Below, in pieces: positions 8,102-16,126 of a stretch of 64,000 nt of DNA. The notes beneath the pieces were generated by a model that was not told the origin of the DNA, searched no databases, and was given only the letters and a program-made list of their open reading frames with translations. How positions within the stretch are numbered: position 1 is the first letter of the stretch; every line of letters begins with the position of its first letter. This stretch comes from Actinocatenispora comari (GTDB taxonomy: Bacteria > Actinomycetota > Actinomycetes > Mycobacteriales > Micromonosporaceae), in the NCBI RefSeq assembly GCF_017312725.1, contig NZ_BOPO01000028.1, forward strand, positions 1 through 64,000. Reading direction: 5' to 3'. The position numbers and the translations under genes were made by a program.

Positions 8102-8467
8102 ATGGCCGCCGAGTCGGAGCGGGAGCGGGCGCTCGCCGCCTGCGGCGCGCTGCCCGGAGCGGTCGAGACGTACCCGTTCGGCGACGGGGTCGCGGTGTTC
8201 AAGGTCGGCGGCAAGATGTTCGCGCTGGTACCGCTGGGTGGCGAGCCGGCCAGCGTCAGCCTCAAGTGCGACCCGGACTACGCGCTGAGCCTGCGCGACC
8301 GGTACCCGGCGATCACCGCCGGGTACCACCTCAACAAGCGGCACTGGAACACGGTCGTGCTGGACGGATCGGTCCCCGACGACGAGGTGCTCGAACTCGT
8401 CGACCACTCGTACGACCTCGTCGTGTCCAGCCTCCCCAAGGCCACCCGCGCGAAACTGGCCCGCTGA
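8102..8467 (+). CDS. MmcQ/YjbR family DNA-binding protein
   Basis: Small protein of about 121 residues of the CyaY-like MmcQ/YjbR fold. Typical features are an N-terminal helix (RALAACGALPGAVETYPFGDGVAVFKVGGKMFAL), a central SLKCDPDYALSLRDRYPAITAGYHLNKRHWNTV, and an end helix LVDHSYDLVVSSLPK. The ATG at 8102 lies just after GAGAGGTGAG; an upstream ATG at 8045 adds a non-conserved tail. The biochemical role of the family is poorly defined. The gene ends convergent with yajQ. Confidence 0.85.
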   Translation: MAAESERERALAACGALPGAVETYPFGDGVAVFKVGGKMFALVPLGGEPASVSLKCDPDYALSLRDRYPAITAGYHLNKRHWNTVVLDGSVPDDEVLELVDHSYDLVVSSLPKATRAKLAR

Positions 8468-8536
8468 CGCACGGCGAGACGCCGCTCGACGCATACGGTG
8501 ACGGCGCTCCGCCGCCCGTGCTCGGTACGGGCAGCG

Positions 8537-9028
8537 TCAGCGGTAGTTGGTGAACTGCAGCGGTATGTCGAAGTCGGCGCCCTTGAGCAGCGCGATCACC
8601 GCCTGCAGGTCGTCCTTCTTCTTGCCGGTCACGCGCAGCTGGTCGCCCTGGATCTGCGCCTGCACGCCCTTCGGCCCCTCGTCCCGGATCAGCTTGCCGA
8701 TCTTCTTCGCCTTGTCCTGCTCGATGCCCTGCACCAGCTTGGCGCTGATCTTGTACGTCTTGCCGGACTGCTGCGGATCACCCGCGTCCAGCGCCTTCAA
8801 CGACACGCCGCGCTTGACCAGCTTGTCGCGGAACACGTCGAGTGCCGCCTTCACCCGGTCCTCGGTCTCGGCGACCAGCGAGATCGCCTCCTCGCCGGAC
8901 CAGGTGATCTCGGCGCCGGTGCCGCGGAAGTCGAACCGCTGGCTGATCTCCTTGGCCGCCTGGTTCACCGCGTTGTCGACCTCCTGCCGGTCGACGTTGC
9001 TGACGATGTCGAAGCTCGGATTCGCCAC
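8537..9028 (-). CDS. yajQ: YajQ family cyclic-di-GMP-binding protein
   Basis: Nucleotide-binding protein of 163 residues with two RRM-like halves. The start is the GTG at 9028, giving (M)[20 protein letters not shown], the canonical YajQ N-terminus, with GGGAGC upstream; the longer open frame to 9283 crosses the tRNA and is not real. Other hallmarks are [18 protein letters not shown], and the end segment [17 protein letters not shown]. Family members bind cyclic di-GMP in some bacteria. That is of interest because a GGDEF-EAL gene lies about 8 kb away, though no link is shown. Confidence 0.95.
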   Translation of the reverse strand: MANPSFDIVSNVDRQEVDNAVNQAAKEISQRFDFRGTGAEITWSGEEAISLVAETEDRVKAALDVFRDKLVKRGVSLKALDAGDPQQSGKTYKISAKLVQGIEQDKAKKIGKLIRDEGPKGVQAQIQGDQLRVTGKKKDDLQAVIALLKGADFDIPLQFTNYR

Positions 9029-9128
9029 GAACAGTGCTCCCGTACTGCGTCGATGTCTGTTGATCCACCACGCCGCGAACCGCCCGGCACCCCGCCGGCC
9101 GCCCGCGCGCCGCCTCGACGCTACCCGT

Positions 9129-9159
9129 TTGCGTACGGCCCCGGGTGTACCGCTATCCT
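9129..9159 (+). promoter_or_regulatory. Probable promoter of tRNA-Tyr
   Basis: TTGCGT at 9129-9134 and TATCCT at 9154-9159, 19 bp apart, lie about 40 bp before the tRNA. The -10 fits the actinobacterial TANNNT pattern; the spacing is slightly long. Confidence 0.4.
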
Positions 9160-9198
9160 TCTTCCGCACCCCGCGTTCGCGCGAGGTGCTGCGCCCAC

Positions 9199-9280
9199 GG
9201 CGGGTTGCCCGAGCGGCCAAAGGGAGCGGTCTGTAAAACCGTCGGCTACGCCTACACTGGTTCGAATCCAGTACCCGCCA
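9199..9280 (+). tRNA. tRNA-Tyr (anticodon GTA)
   Basis: An 82-nt class II tRNA. The acceptor GGCGGGT pairs with ACCCGCC, with discriminator A at 9280. The anticodon loop reads CTGTAAA, giving anticodon GTA. The long variable arm and T-arm CTGG-TTCGAAT-CCAG are intact. CCA is not encoded. Confidence 0.95.
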
Positions 9281-9293
9281 CACCCAGGGTGTT

Positions 9294-9336
9294 AAGGCCC
9301 CTGACCAGCAGCAATGCCGGTCAGGGGCCTTCCTCG
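9294..9336 (+). terminator. Terminator after tRNA-Tyr
   Basis: Perfect 13-bp stem AAGGCCCCTGACC (9294-9306) with GGTCAGGGGCCTT (9319-9331), a 12-base loop, then TCCTCG. It ends tRNA-Tyr transcription and, having A residues on the other side, could also work for the minus-strand genes. Confidence 0.85.
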
Positions 9337-9370
9337 TACGTCCGGCTGTGACCGACCCCGCGCCGGTGAT

Positions 9371-9661
9371 CTACGGCTGGCCGCCCCGAATGCGACCCGA
9401 ACTTCGTACGGTCCAGCGTGCGGTGACGTGACGAAGGTCGGAGAGGCCTGGACGAGGCATCACCACGGCGCGTGCGGAGCAGTCCGGACACCTCACGTGG
9501 ATCAGGTCCGAGTACGCCGTGAGCGGGTGTCCATGGTCGACGAACCGCTTCCCGGAAGCGTTGTCGGATGCCCTGCGGCGATCGTGCCGGGGCGCCGCTC
9601 GGCTGTCCCCTGCGATGGTGCCGAGCGGGTCACCCGGGTCGTTCGGAGGGGAGTGGGGCAC
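9371..9661 (-). pseudogene. Truncated zinc-ribbon-like protein remnant
   Basis: Open frame on the minus strand whose middle (HPLTAYSDLIHVRCPDCSAR, then AVVMPRPG) resembles the N-terminus of a small zinc-ribbon protein family seen in actinomycetes. After this the sequence turns into RHVTARWTVRSSGR and stops. The second CxxC and C-terminal domain expected of that family are missing. The end abuts the tRNA-Tyr terminator, and the first codons overlap the CPCC gene. I read it as a decayed copy cut off near the tRNA. A short real protein is possible, and the family recognition is from memory. Confidence 0.4.
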
Positions 9662-9944
9662 GGACGAACTGGCGGCAGCGCTCGTCGCAGGCGCCGTAGG
9701 CGGCGAAGTTGCGGCGGGCGGCGGTCAGGCTGAGCCGCTGGTTGGGGCCGCCGCGTACCACGCCTGCGTCATGGTCGTCCTGGCCGTCGTCCTCCCAGAA
9801 GCAGACCGGGCAGATCTCGTACCCGCCGCGCTCGGGCAGCGTCGCATGCCCGCAGCACGGGCAGGCATACGGCCCGCCGGACGCATCGCGCACGACGTTC
9901 CTGAACGGTTCGAGCTGTGGCCGCGGTCGTCCCGGATGCTGCAC
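9630..9944 (-). CDS. CPCC family cysteine-rich protein
   Basis: Protein of 104 residues with the signature CPCCGHATLPERGGYEICPVCFWEDDGQ, two CxxC pairs that should bind one zinc, followed by NQRLSLTAARRNFAAYGACDERC. This matches the CPCC (cysteine-rich) family, of unknown function and often encoded as a stand-alone cargo gene. It lies between a truncated zinc-ribbon remnant and a divergent TetR regulator. The first 20 residues (MQHPGRPRPQLEPF) are not conserved and an internal start is possible. Confidence 0.8.
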   Translation of the reverse strand: MQHPGRPRPQLEPFRNVVRDASGGPYACPCCGHATLPERGGYEICPVCFWEDDGQDDHDAGVVRGGPNQRLSLTAARRNFAAYGACDERCRQFVRAPLPSERPG

Positions 9945-10047
9945 GGAGGTGATCCTGGCACGTCGTCGATGAGTGCGGCATCGCGGCGGCCTGGCGTGAC
10001 GAGGATCCGTCGAGGTCGATCGAGACGGTGTAGCGGGGTGGGCGTTG

Positions 10048-10053
10048 TATCGT
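10048..10053 (+). promoter_or_regulatory. -10 box for a leaderless TetR gene
   Basis: TATCGT (TANNNT type) ends 7 bases before the GTG at 10061, the spacing expected when the transcript begins at the start codon. No ribosome binding site is visible ahead of the GTG, which supports a leaderless mRNA. The -35 is not clear. Confidence 0.45.
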
Positions 10054-10060
10054 CGGCGCC

Positions 10061-10741
10061 GTGTTGGTGTGGGAGCGGCCGGAGCCGCCGGACCGGCCGG
10101 TACCGGCGCCGCTGAGCCGGGAGCGGATCGTCCGGGCGGCGATCCGGCTGGCCGACGCGGACGGCTTGGCGGCGGTGTCGCTGCGCAAGGTCGCGGCCGC
10201 GCTGGAGGTCGGGCCGATGCGGCTGTACGGCTACCTCGACACCAAGGACGAGCTGCTCGACCTGATGGTGGACGAGATCTACGCCGAGATCCGGCCGGTC
10301 GGGGACGGCTGGCGGCAGGTGCTGCACTCCCTGGCCGGGGCCACCCGGCAGGCGGTTCACCAGCACGAATGGCTGGCCGACCTGATCGGCGGTCGGCCCG
10401 CGCTCGGGCCGCACGCGCTGGCCAGGGGCGAGGCGGTGGTGGCCGCGATGCGCGGTGTCGACGTCGACCTGGTGATGCCGGTAGTCGGCGCGGTCGACGC
10501 GTACGTGATCGGGGTGGCGCGGCGCGAGATCGCCGAGCGGCGTGCCGAACGGTCCAGCGGCATGGACCAGCGGCAGTGGCAGCGGGCGTACGGGCCCTAT
10601 CTGGAGCGGGTGTTCGGCACCGGCCGGTTCCCGGCGCTGGCCACGGTCGTTCGCGACGCCGCCCACCTGGACGCCGACGAGACCTTCCGGCTGGGCCTCG
10701 ACTTCCTCCTCGACGGCATCGAAGCCCACCTCGCCCGCTGA
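10061..10741 (+). CDS. TetR/AcrR family transcriptional regulator
   Basis: DNA-binding repressor of 226 residues. The N-terminal helix-turn-helix is intact: LSRERIVRAAIRLADADGL, then AAVSLRKVAAALEVGPMRLYGYLDTKDELLDLMVDEIY. The C-terminal half (WLADLIGGRPALGPHALARGEAVV, then DETFRLGLDFLLDGIEAHLA) resembles the tetracycline-repressor-type ligand domain. The GTG start directly follows a -10-like TATCGT. It is divergent from the CPCC gene and has no obvious transporter partner next to it, so its target and ligand are unknown. Confidence 0.9.
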   Translation: MLVWERPEPPDRPVPAPLSRERIVRAAIRLADADGLAAVSLRKVAAALEVGPMRLYGYLDTKDELLDLMVDEIYAEIRPVGDGWRQVLHSLAGATRQAVHQHEWLADLIGGRPALGPHALARGEAVVAAMRGVDVDLVMPVVGAVDAYVIGVARREIAERRAERSSGMDQRQWQRAYGPYLERVFGTGRFPALATVVRDAAHLDADETFRLGLDFLLDGIEAHLAR

Positions 10742-10830
10742 GCGCGGAACCGGCTGGTACGCCAACATCGCCTCAACCGAGGAAGGCGGGACCGGCAGCC
10801 CCGCCCGGAGCTGCGAGCAGGTCCTTCGTG

Positions 10831-11478
10831 CTATCCGGCGAGCATGTCGTACGCCTGGGCCAACTCGTCCGCCCACGGGGACTCGTGGTCACGTTCGAAG
10901 GCATGCAGCAGCCGTTCCTGAGTGGCCGGGCGACGGAGCCAGGCGACGACCGAGGGTTCGTGCTGCCAGCCGGCCGACCATGCCAGAACCAGTACGGCGA
11001 GGTGACGGTCGGCACTGGGCTCGTTGGTGCAGTCCCAGACGGTCAGGAACGTGTCGGGCCCGGCGTAGAGCGGGGCCGCCGCGTCGAGGAACGTCGTCGC
11101 GTCGGACACGGCGCCGAGGCGGGACGGGTAATCAGTCAGCAGTGACCGCCACACCGCACGGAGATAGCCGTCGACGGCCGCGTACTCGGTGGACGGCCAA
11201 CCGCGCCAGTCGTTCCGGCCGGCGAGCTTGCCGAAGACGATCTCGGGGTCGAGCTCCGTGTCGGTGACGAGCCGCTCCAGGAGGGTCGGCAGGAGCGCCT
11301 TGAGGTCGTCCAACGTGCCGACGGTGTTGCCAATCGTGATCGACAGCGAGTACAGGTCGTGTTCGGCCACCGTAACCGCGCCCCGGCAGTGCGGGCACCC
11401 GTCGAGCATCGGGCGCCGTGGATAGCGGGAAAACGCCTCCCGTACCCGTCGCAGCGATGCGTGCACCTCGTCGACCAC
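10831..11478 (-). CDS. Hypothetical protein with N-terminal CPHC motif
   Basis: Unrecognised soluble protein of 215 residues. The N-terminus carries CPHC in RRPMLDGCPHCRGAVTVAEHDLYSL, a possible half zinc site. The rest is mostly alpha-helical with many Trp residues (NDWRGWPSTEYAAVDGYLRAVW; LAWSAGWQHEPSVVAWLRRPATQERLLHAFERDHESPW). Good GC bias at third positions supports real coding. The last segments look like a small helical repeat of the kind found in proteins scored by WxxxPxxxxRL patterns, but I cannot name a family. It lies between the TetR gene and a VOC pseudogene. Confidence 0.7.
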   Translation of the reverse strand: MVDEVHASLRRVREAFSRYPRRPMLDGCPHCRGAVTVAEHDLYSLSITIGNTVGTLDDLKALLPTLLERLVTDTELDPEIVFGKLAGRNDWRGWPSTEYAAVDGYLRAVWRSLLTDYPSRLGAVSDATTFLDAAAPLYAGPDTFLTVWDCTNEPSADRHLAVLVLAWSAGWQHEPSVVAWLRRPATQERLLHAFERDHESPWADELAQAYDMLAG

Positions 11479-11550
11479 CCGGGCGATTCTCCCCGATCGG
11501 GCGGACCCGACGGCCGCGTGGGATCCGTACTCCGCCCGCGGATGCTTGGG

Positions 11551-12101
11551 TCAGGCGGGGCCGAGGGTGCAGAACTGGGTGCCTTCCGGGTCGGCGAGGA
11601 CCCGCCAGGTGACGTCGCCCTGGCCCACGTCGGCGGGCGTGGCGCCGAGCGCCTCGACCCTGGCCACCTCCGCGGCGAACCCGGCCACGAGGCGTGGGAC
11701 CAGGTCGAGGTGCGTGCGCTGCCACCGGCCGGCAGGTGCGGCGTACGCACGAATTCGAGGTACGGGCCGCTGCCCTCGACGGCGCGCAGCGGCGCGTGCT
11801 CGTCGGCCAGGTCGCGCGGGGCCAGCCCGTCACGTCCGTCCAGAACCCGGCCATCGCTCGCGGATCCGCGCAGTCGACGACGATCGTGGCGATCAGGCCC
11901 GGTGTCCCCGTACCCGTCCCGCGGTTCCCGGCGATGAAGTCCAGCGAACTCGTGGCGGGGGAGGGCCAGGCTGCGCCGGCGGGCAGCGCGCTGGCCGCGC
12001 CCGCCTCCTCGGTCGAGAACTCCCAGCCCAGAGCCGCCGCCCAGAACCGTCCCAGCGCCGCTTTCGCCCCGTGCCTTGATGTTCACCTGACCAAGCTGCA
12101 A
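11551..12101 (-). pseudogene. Two-domain VOC (glyoxalase-like) protein broken by frameshifts
   Basis: Four successive segments of a vicinal-oxygen-chelate protein can be read, but in changing frames. They are LQLGQVNIKA at the N-terminus; AKAALGRFWAAALGWEFSTE, followed by LIATIVVDCADPRAMAGFWTDVTGW; DLADEHAPLRAVEGSGPYLE followed by FVRTPH; and HLDLVPRLVAGFAAEVARVE, then LADPEGTQFCTLGPA to a stop at 11551. At least three frame changes separate them, so no full-length product is possible without sequencing error. The intact relative would be a glyoxalase/bleomycin-resistance-type protein of about 240 residues. Confidence 0.75.
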
Positions 12102-12196
12102 ACGCCATGCCGCAGACCCATCCCACGCGGGGCCGGGCCGGCCGGCGTCCACCGTGCCGCGCGATGTCGGGTCCGGCAGCGCCGCGCGTCGCCGTG

Positions 12197-14200
12197 TCAG
12201 GCGCGAGTGCGGACGGGTCGGGCGGTGCCGGGCCAGGCGGCGGTACGGAGCAGGCGGAGGCCGTTGAGGCCGACCAGGACGGTGGAGCCCTCGTGCCCGG
12301 CGACGCCGAGCGGGAGCGGCAGGTGACCGGCGAGGTCCCAGACGACCAGGCCGGTGATGACGGTGGCGGCGATGACCAGGTTGGCGACCACGACCCGGCG
12401 GGCTCGCCGGGACAGCGCGATCGCGGCGGGTACGGTGCTCAGCTCGTCGCGGATGATCACGGCGTCCGCGGTCTGCAGCGTCAGGTCGGAGCCGGCGCCG
12501 CCGAGGGCGATCCCGGTGTGCGCGGCGGCGAGGGCGGGCGCGTCGTTGATGCCGTCGCCGACGATGGCGACCCGGTCGCCGGCCTGCTCGTACCCGCGTA
12601 TCGCGGTGACCTTGTCCGCGGGGAGCAGCCCGGCGCGCACGTCCCGGATGCCGACCTGGTCGGCGAGCCGTCGCGCGGCGCGGTCGTTGTCGCCGGTGAG
12701 CAGCACCGGCGGTCGGGCGGTCAGCCCGGTGACCGCGGCGACCGCCCGAGCCGCGTCGTCGCGCAGCTGGTCGGCGATGCCGAGCACCCCGATCGGACGG
12801 TGGTCGACGAGTACCACGACCGCGGTGTGACCCGCCGCGACCAGCTCCGCGACCACCTCGTCGACCACCGTCGGGTCGGTCGGGACGCGCTCACCCCCGG
12901 CCTCGGCGGTACGGGTGCCGGGCAGCAGGCGGTCCGGGGCGCCGACCTGGACGAGCCGGCCGGCCACCCGCGCGGTGATCCCGACGCCGGGTTGCGCGGC
13001 GAACTCGTCCACCGCGGTCAGCGGCAGACCACCGGCGCGGGCGGCCCGGACGACCGCCGCCGCCAACGGATGTTCGCTGGGGTGCTCGGCGCTCGCCGCC
13101 AGCCGCAGTACCTCGTCGTCGGCGTGCCCGTCCAGCGCCCGGACGTCCGCCACCTGCGGTACGCCGCGGGTCAGGGTGCCGGTCTTGTCGAACGCGACCC
13201 GGGTGGTGGCGCCGAGCCGTTCCATCACCACGGCGGACTTGACCAGTACGCCGTGCCGGCCGGCGTTGGCGATCGCGGCGAGCAGCGGCGGCATGGTCGC
13301 CAGGACGACCGCGCACGGCGAGGCGACGATCATGAACGTCATCGCCCGCAGCAGCGAGTCGCGTACCGCGTCGCCGAGCAGCAGCGGCACCACGAACAGC
13401 ACGATGGTGGCGGCGACCATGCCGACCGAGTACCGCTGCTCGACCTTCTCGATGAACAGTTGGGTGGTCGCCTTGGTCCGGGAGGCCTCCTCGACCTGCG
13501 CGGCGATCCGTGCCACGACCGATTCGCCGGCCGGCCGCCCGACGCGTACCCGCAGGGCGCCGGTGCCGTTGACGGTGCCGGCGAAGACCTCGTCGCCGGT
13601 GGTCTTGTCGGCGGGCAACGGTTCGCCGGTGATGGTGGCCTGGTCGACCTCGCTGGCGCCGTCGAGCACCGAGCCGTCGGCGCCGATCCGGTCCCCGGGG
13701 CGTACCAGGATCACGTCGCCGACGGCGAGTTCGGCGACCGGCACCGTCGCCTCACCGCCGTCGGGGTTCAGCCGGGTGGCGGTGTCCGGTGCCAGGTCGA
13801 GCAGACCGCGCACGCTGTCCGCGGTACGCGCGGTGGCCAGCGCCTCCAGCGCGCCGGAGGTGGCGAAGATGACGATCAGCAGCGCCCCGTCGAGTACCTG
13901 CCCGATCGCCGCGGCGCCGATCGCGGCGGCGACCATCAGCAGGTCCACGTCGAGCGTGCGGCCGCGCAGCGCGCGCAGGCCGGCGAGCGCCGGCTCCCAG
14001 CCGCCGGCCGCGTAGCAGCCGAGGTACAGCGGCCAGTACGCCCAGCCCGGCCCACCGGTGAGCTGCACCGCCAGGCCGACCAGGAACAACGCCAGCGCCG
14101 CGGCGGCCCATCGCATCTCGGCCAGCGCGAACAGCCGGGTCCGCCGCACGCCGACCGCGGCGGTACGGGTCGGCGCGGGCGCGGCGGTCAGGGTGTCCAC
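12197..14200 (-). CDS. P1B-4-type heavy-metal-exporting ATPase
   Basis: Metal-translocating P-type ATPase of about 667 residues. The actuator TGEP is at about 191-194, the phosphorylated aspartate in DKTGTLT at about 338, and the hinge is GDGINDAPALAAAH. The transport helix carries SPC (about 294-296) rather than CPC, and the last helices carry HEGST (about 636). With no N-terminal HMA domain, SPC plus HEGST marks the P1B-4 group (CtpD/CoaT-like: Co, Zn, Fe efflux). The GTG at 14200 has GGGGAG upstream. An ATG at 14254 would add MFCYRADCPC, a Cys-rich tail, but lies inside the operator. It is divergent from an ArsR sensor. Confidence 0.92.
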   Translation of the reverse strand: MDTLTAAPAPTRTAAVGVRRTRLFALAEMRWAAAALALFLVGLAVQLTGGPGWAYWPLYLGCYAAGGWEPALAGLRALRGRTLDVDLLMVAAAIGAAAIGQVLDGALLIVIFATSGALEALATARTADSVRGLLDLAPDTATRLNPDGGEATVPVAELAVGDVILVRPGDRIGADGSVLDGASEVDQATITGEPLPADKTTGDEVFAGTVNGTGALRVRVGRPAGESVVARIAAQVEEASRTKATTQLFIEKVEQRYSVGMVAATIVLFVVPLLLGDAVRDSLLRAMTFMIVASPCAVVLATMPPLLAAIANAGRHGVLVKSAVVMERLGATTRVAFDKTGTLTRGVPQVADVRALDGHADDEVLRLAASAEHPSEHPLAAAVVRAARAGGLPLTAVDEFAAQPGVGITARVAGRLVQVGAPDRLLPGTRTAEAGGERVPTDPTVVDEVVAELVAAGHTAVVVLVDHRPIGVLGIADQLRDDAARAVAAVTGLTARPPVLLTGDNDRAARRLADQVGIRDVRAGLLPADKVTAIRGYEQAGDRVAIVGDGINDAPALAAAHTGIALGGAGSDLTLQTADAVIIRDELSTVPAAIALSRRARRVVVANLVIAATVITGLVVWDLAGHLPLPLGVAGHEGSTVLVGLNGLRLLRTAAWPGTARPVRTRA

Positions 14201-14251
14201 GGCGGTCACTCCCCGGGTACGGGTGCACGGGCAGTCCGCACGATAGCAGAA

Positions 14252-14273
14252 CATATGAAGACGTCTTCATATG
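14252..14273 (+). promoter_or_regulatory. Perfect 22-bp palindrome, likely ArsR/SmtB operator
   Basis: The half-site CATATGAAGAC is followed directly by its exact reverse complement GTCTTCATATG. It lies between the divergent ATPase and ArsR genes and overlaps the probable -35 regions of both. The ATATGAA...TTCATAT core resembles Zn/Co-sensing SmtB/CzrA-type operators. Confidence 0.85.
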
Positions 14274-14286
14274 ATTCAAGTACGGG

Positions 14287-14292
14287 TACGAT
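14287..14292 (+). promoter_or_regulatory. -10 box of leaderless arsR-type gene
   Basis: TACGAT ends 7 bases before the ATG at 14300, the same leaderless geometry as the TetR gene. The 22-bp palindrome covers the corresponding -35 position, so repressor binding would block this promoter. Confidence 0.5.
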
Positions 14293-14299
14293 CCCGGCC

Positions 14300-14662
14300 A
14301 TGGGTCACCGAGTGAACGGCAAGCCCGGCGCCGCCGAGCCGCTGGACGCCGAGTCCGCCGCGACCGTCGCGGCCACCCTGCAGGCCCTCGCCACCCCCAG
14401 CCGGCTGCTGATCCTCACCCGGCTGCGGCAGAGCCCCTGCCCGGTCGGCGAGCTCGCCGAGGCGGTCGGCATGGAGCAGTCGGCCGTCTCGCACCAGCTG
14501 CGGCTGCTGCGGGCGCTCGGCCTGGTCGCCGGCACCCGCGCCGGCCGCCGCATCGTCTACTCGCTGTTCGACAACCACGTCGCGCAGCTGCTCGACGAGG
14601 CGATCTACCACATCGAGCATCTGCGTCTGGGCAAGCGCGACCGCGTCACCGACGCCGGCTGA
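14300..14662 (+). CDS. ArsR/SmtB family metal-sensing repressor
   Basis: Winged-helix repressor of 120 residues. The recognition helix is MEQSAVSHQLRLLRALGLV (about 58-76) and the wing is AGTRAGRRIVYSLFD. The C-terminal helix has Asp91, His93, His104 and His107, spaced +2, +13 and +16 from the aspartate. That is exactly the alpha-5 Zn/Co site of CzrA/SmtB. The CxC of arsenic or cadmium sensors in the recognition helix is absent. It should repress itself and the divergent P1B-4 ATPase through the 22-bp palindrome and release on Zn(II) or Co(II). Confidence 0.92.
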   Translation: MGHRVNGKPGAAEPLDAESAATVAATLQALATPSRLLILTRLRQSPCPVGELAEAVGMEQSAVSHQLRLLRALGLVAGTRAGRRIVYSLFDNHVAQLLDEAIYHIEHLRLGKRDRVTDAG

Positions 14663-14677
14663 GCGCCGCCACGGTGG

Positions 14678-15364
14678 CTACGGCTTCGGGCCGTACAGCC
14701 GGGCGACCTCCTCCGAACCGGTCCACCGGCTGTACGTGGGCTCCTGCGGCCAGCCCTCGGGGGAGTCCTGCCACTCCTCCTGCCGCCCGTACGGCAGCAG
14801 GTCGATCAGCGGGAACGTGTGGGCCAGCTGCTCGGTGCCCCGACCGTTGGTGTGCCAGGTCCGGTAGACGGTGTCGCCGTCCCGGAGGAACACGTTGACC
14901 GCGAACCCGCCGCCGGGCGGTGCGTCGACGTCGGCGCCGAACGAGCTGTTCGCGGTCGAGTACCAGGTCATCGTGTTGCCGACCCGCTTCTTGTACGCGA
15001 GTGCCTGCTCGATCGGCCCCTGCGTGACGATGACGAACCGCGCGTCGTACTGGTCGAGGAACTCCAGCCGGGTGTACTGCGAGGTGAACCCGGTGCACCC
15101 CGGGCACTGCCATTCCGCGTCCGGGAACCACATGTGGTTGTAGACGATCAGTTGCGACCTGCCGTCGAACACGTCGGCCAGCCGGACCGGCCCCTCCTCA
15201 CCTTCCAGGGTGTACTCCGGCAGCTCGACCATCGGCAGCCGGCGGCGCTGCGCGGCGATGGCGTCGAGCTCCCGGGTCGCCGCCTTCTCCCGTATCCGCA
15301 GCGCGTCGAGCTCGCGCCGCCAGGCCTCGGCGTCGACGACCGGCGGTAGTGCAGTGGTGGCCAT
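14678..15364 (-). CDS. DUF899 family thioredoxin-like protein
   Basis: Protein of 228 residues of the DUF899 group, a thioredoxin-fold family. Typical segments are the N-terminal helix AWRRELDALRIREKAATREL, the stretch LPEYTLEGEEGPVRLADVFD followed by SQLIVYNHMWFPDAEWQCPGCTGF, and GPIEQALAYKKRVGNTMTWYST. The C-terminus has DTVYRTWHTNGRGTEQL and LIDLLPYGRQEEWQDSPEGW. The CPGC pair sits where a redox site would be. The ATG at 15364 follows GGGAGGG closely. Function is unknown. It is convergent with the arsR gene. Confidence 0.9.
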   Translation of the reverse strand: MATTALPPVVDAEAWRRELDALRIREKAATRELDAIAAQRRRLPMVELPEYTLEGEEGPVRLADVFDGRSQLIVYNHMWFPDAEWQCPGCTGFTSQYTRLEFLDQYDARFVIVTQGPIEQALAYKKRVGNTMTWYSTANSSFGADVDAPPGGGFAVNVFLRDGDTVYRTWHTNGRGTEQLAHTFPLIDLLPYGRQEEWQDSPEGWPQEPTYSRWTGSEEVARLYGPKP

Positions 15365-15511
15365 GGGCCCTCCCGCGGTAGACGTCTGGTGATCCGTACG
15401 GGTAGACGCCCGCCACCCACCCAACTCATCGGTGCCGCTGGTCTGCCGCCGACCGTGCGAGCTCGCCGACACCGAAGCCGGCCGGCCGCCCACCCACCTG
15501 AACGCAGCCGC

Positions 15512-16126
15512 CTACCGCCGCCAGCGCGCCAGGATCGCCGCCGAGTCGTACCCGACCCGGTCCGGCTGGTTGAAGCGCAGGAAGTCGCGTACCGCCCGGT
15601 TGTCCGTCTGCTCGCCGAAGTCCTGCCCGGACACCAGATCGGGTGGCACCAGGTAGTGGTAGCCGCGCTCGGCCGCGCCGAGCACCGCGTACAGCACGCA
15701 GCAGACCAACTCGACGCCGCAGACCACCAACCCGTCGATGTCGTACCGATCCAGGAAATCGGTGAACTCGCCGCTCTGCCAGCAGTCGAACCGGTCCTTC
15801 ACGACCACCGTCGCACCGGGTACGGGATCGAGGAACAGCTCCGCACCCCAGGACCCGGTCGCGCACAACCCGTCCGGGCGCTCCCACCGTCGCTGTCGTG
15901 GCGTGAGCCGATCGAGGTCGAGTACCTGCCGCGTGTACACCACCCGGGCGCCCAACGCGCCGGCCTGGCGGGCGAAGGCGTCGGCTCGCCGCGCCGCCTG
16001 CGCGTTGCGAGTGTTGGTGGGCGGGTGGCCGGGATCGGCGTCGGGATGGCAGAAGTCGTTCTGGAAGTCCACCAGCACCACCGCCACCCGCCGCAGCTCC
16101 AGCTCGAAGAACCCTGCCCCGTCCAT
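15512..16126 (-). CDS. Isochorismatase-like cysteine hydrolase
   Basis: Cysteine hydrolase of 204 residues. The catalytic triad of the family is visible: Asp20 in VVLVDFQNDF, Lys110 in TVVVKDRFDCW, and a nucleophilic cysteine at about 143 in GVELVCCVLYAV. The fold is shared by nicotinamidases, isochorismatases and N-carbamoyl amidases. The substrate cannot be assigned, though the GVEL(V)C region and the HP metal-side residues argue for an amide hydrolase. No signal peptide. It is divergent from the GGDEF-EAL leader region. Confidence 0.85.
   Translation of the reverse strand: MDGAGFFELELRRVAVVLVDFQNDFCHPDADPGHPPTNTRNAQAARRADAFARQAGALGARVVYTRQVLDLDRLTPRQRRWERPDGLCATGSWGAELFLDPVPGATVVVKDRFDCWQSGEFTDFLDRYDIDGLVVCGVELVCCVLYAVLGAAERGYHYLVPPDLVSGQDFGEQTDNRAVRDFLRFNQPDRVGYDSAAILARWRR

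Noticed and set aside
8537-9283. Longer form of YajQ starting at 9283
   Set aside because: It would cross tRNA-Tyr; the GTG at 9028 gives the exact family N-terminus.
12107-14299. Plus-strand open frame running into the arsR-type gene
   Set aside because: Only its last 120 codons from 14300 match a protein; the rest is antisense to the P-type ATPase and very Gly/Asp/Arg-rich.
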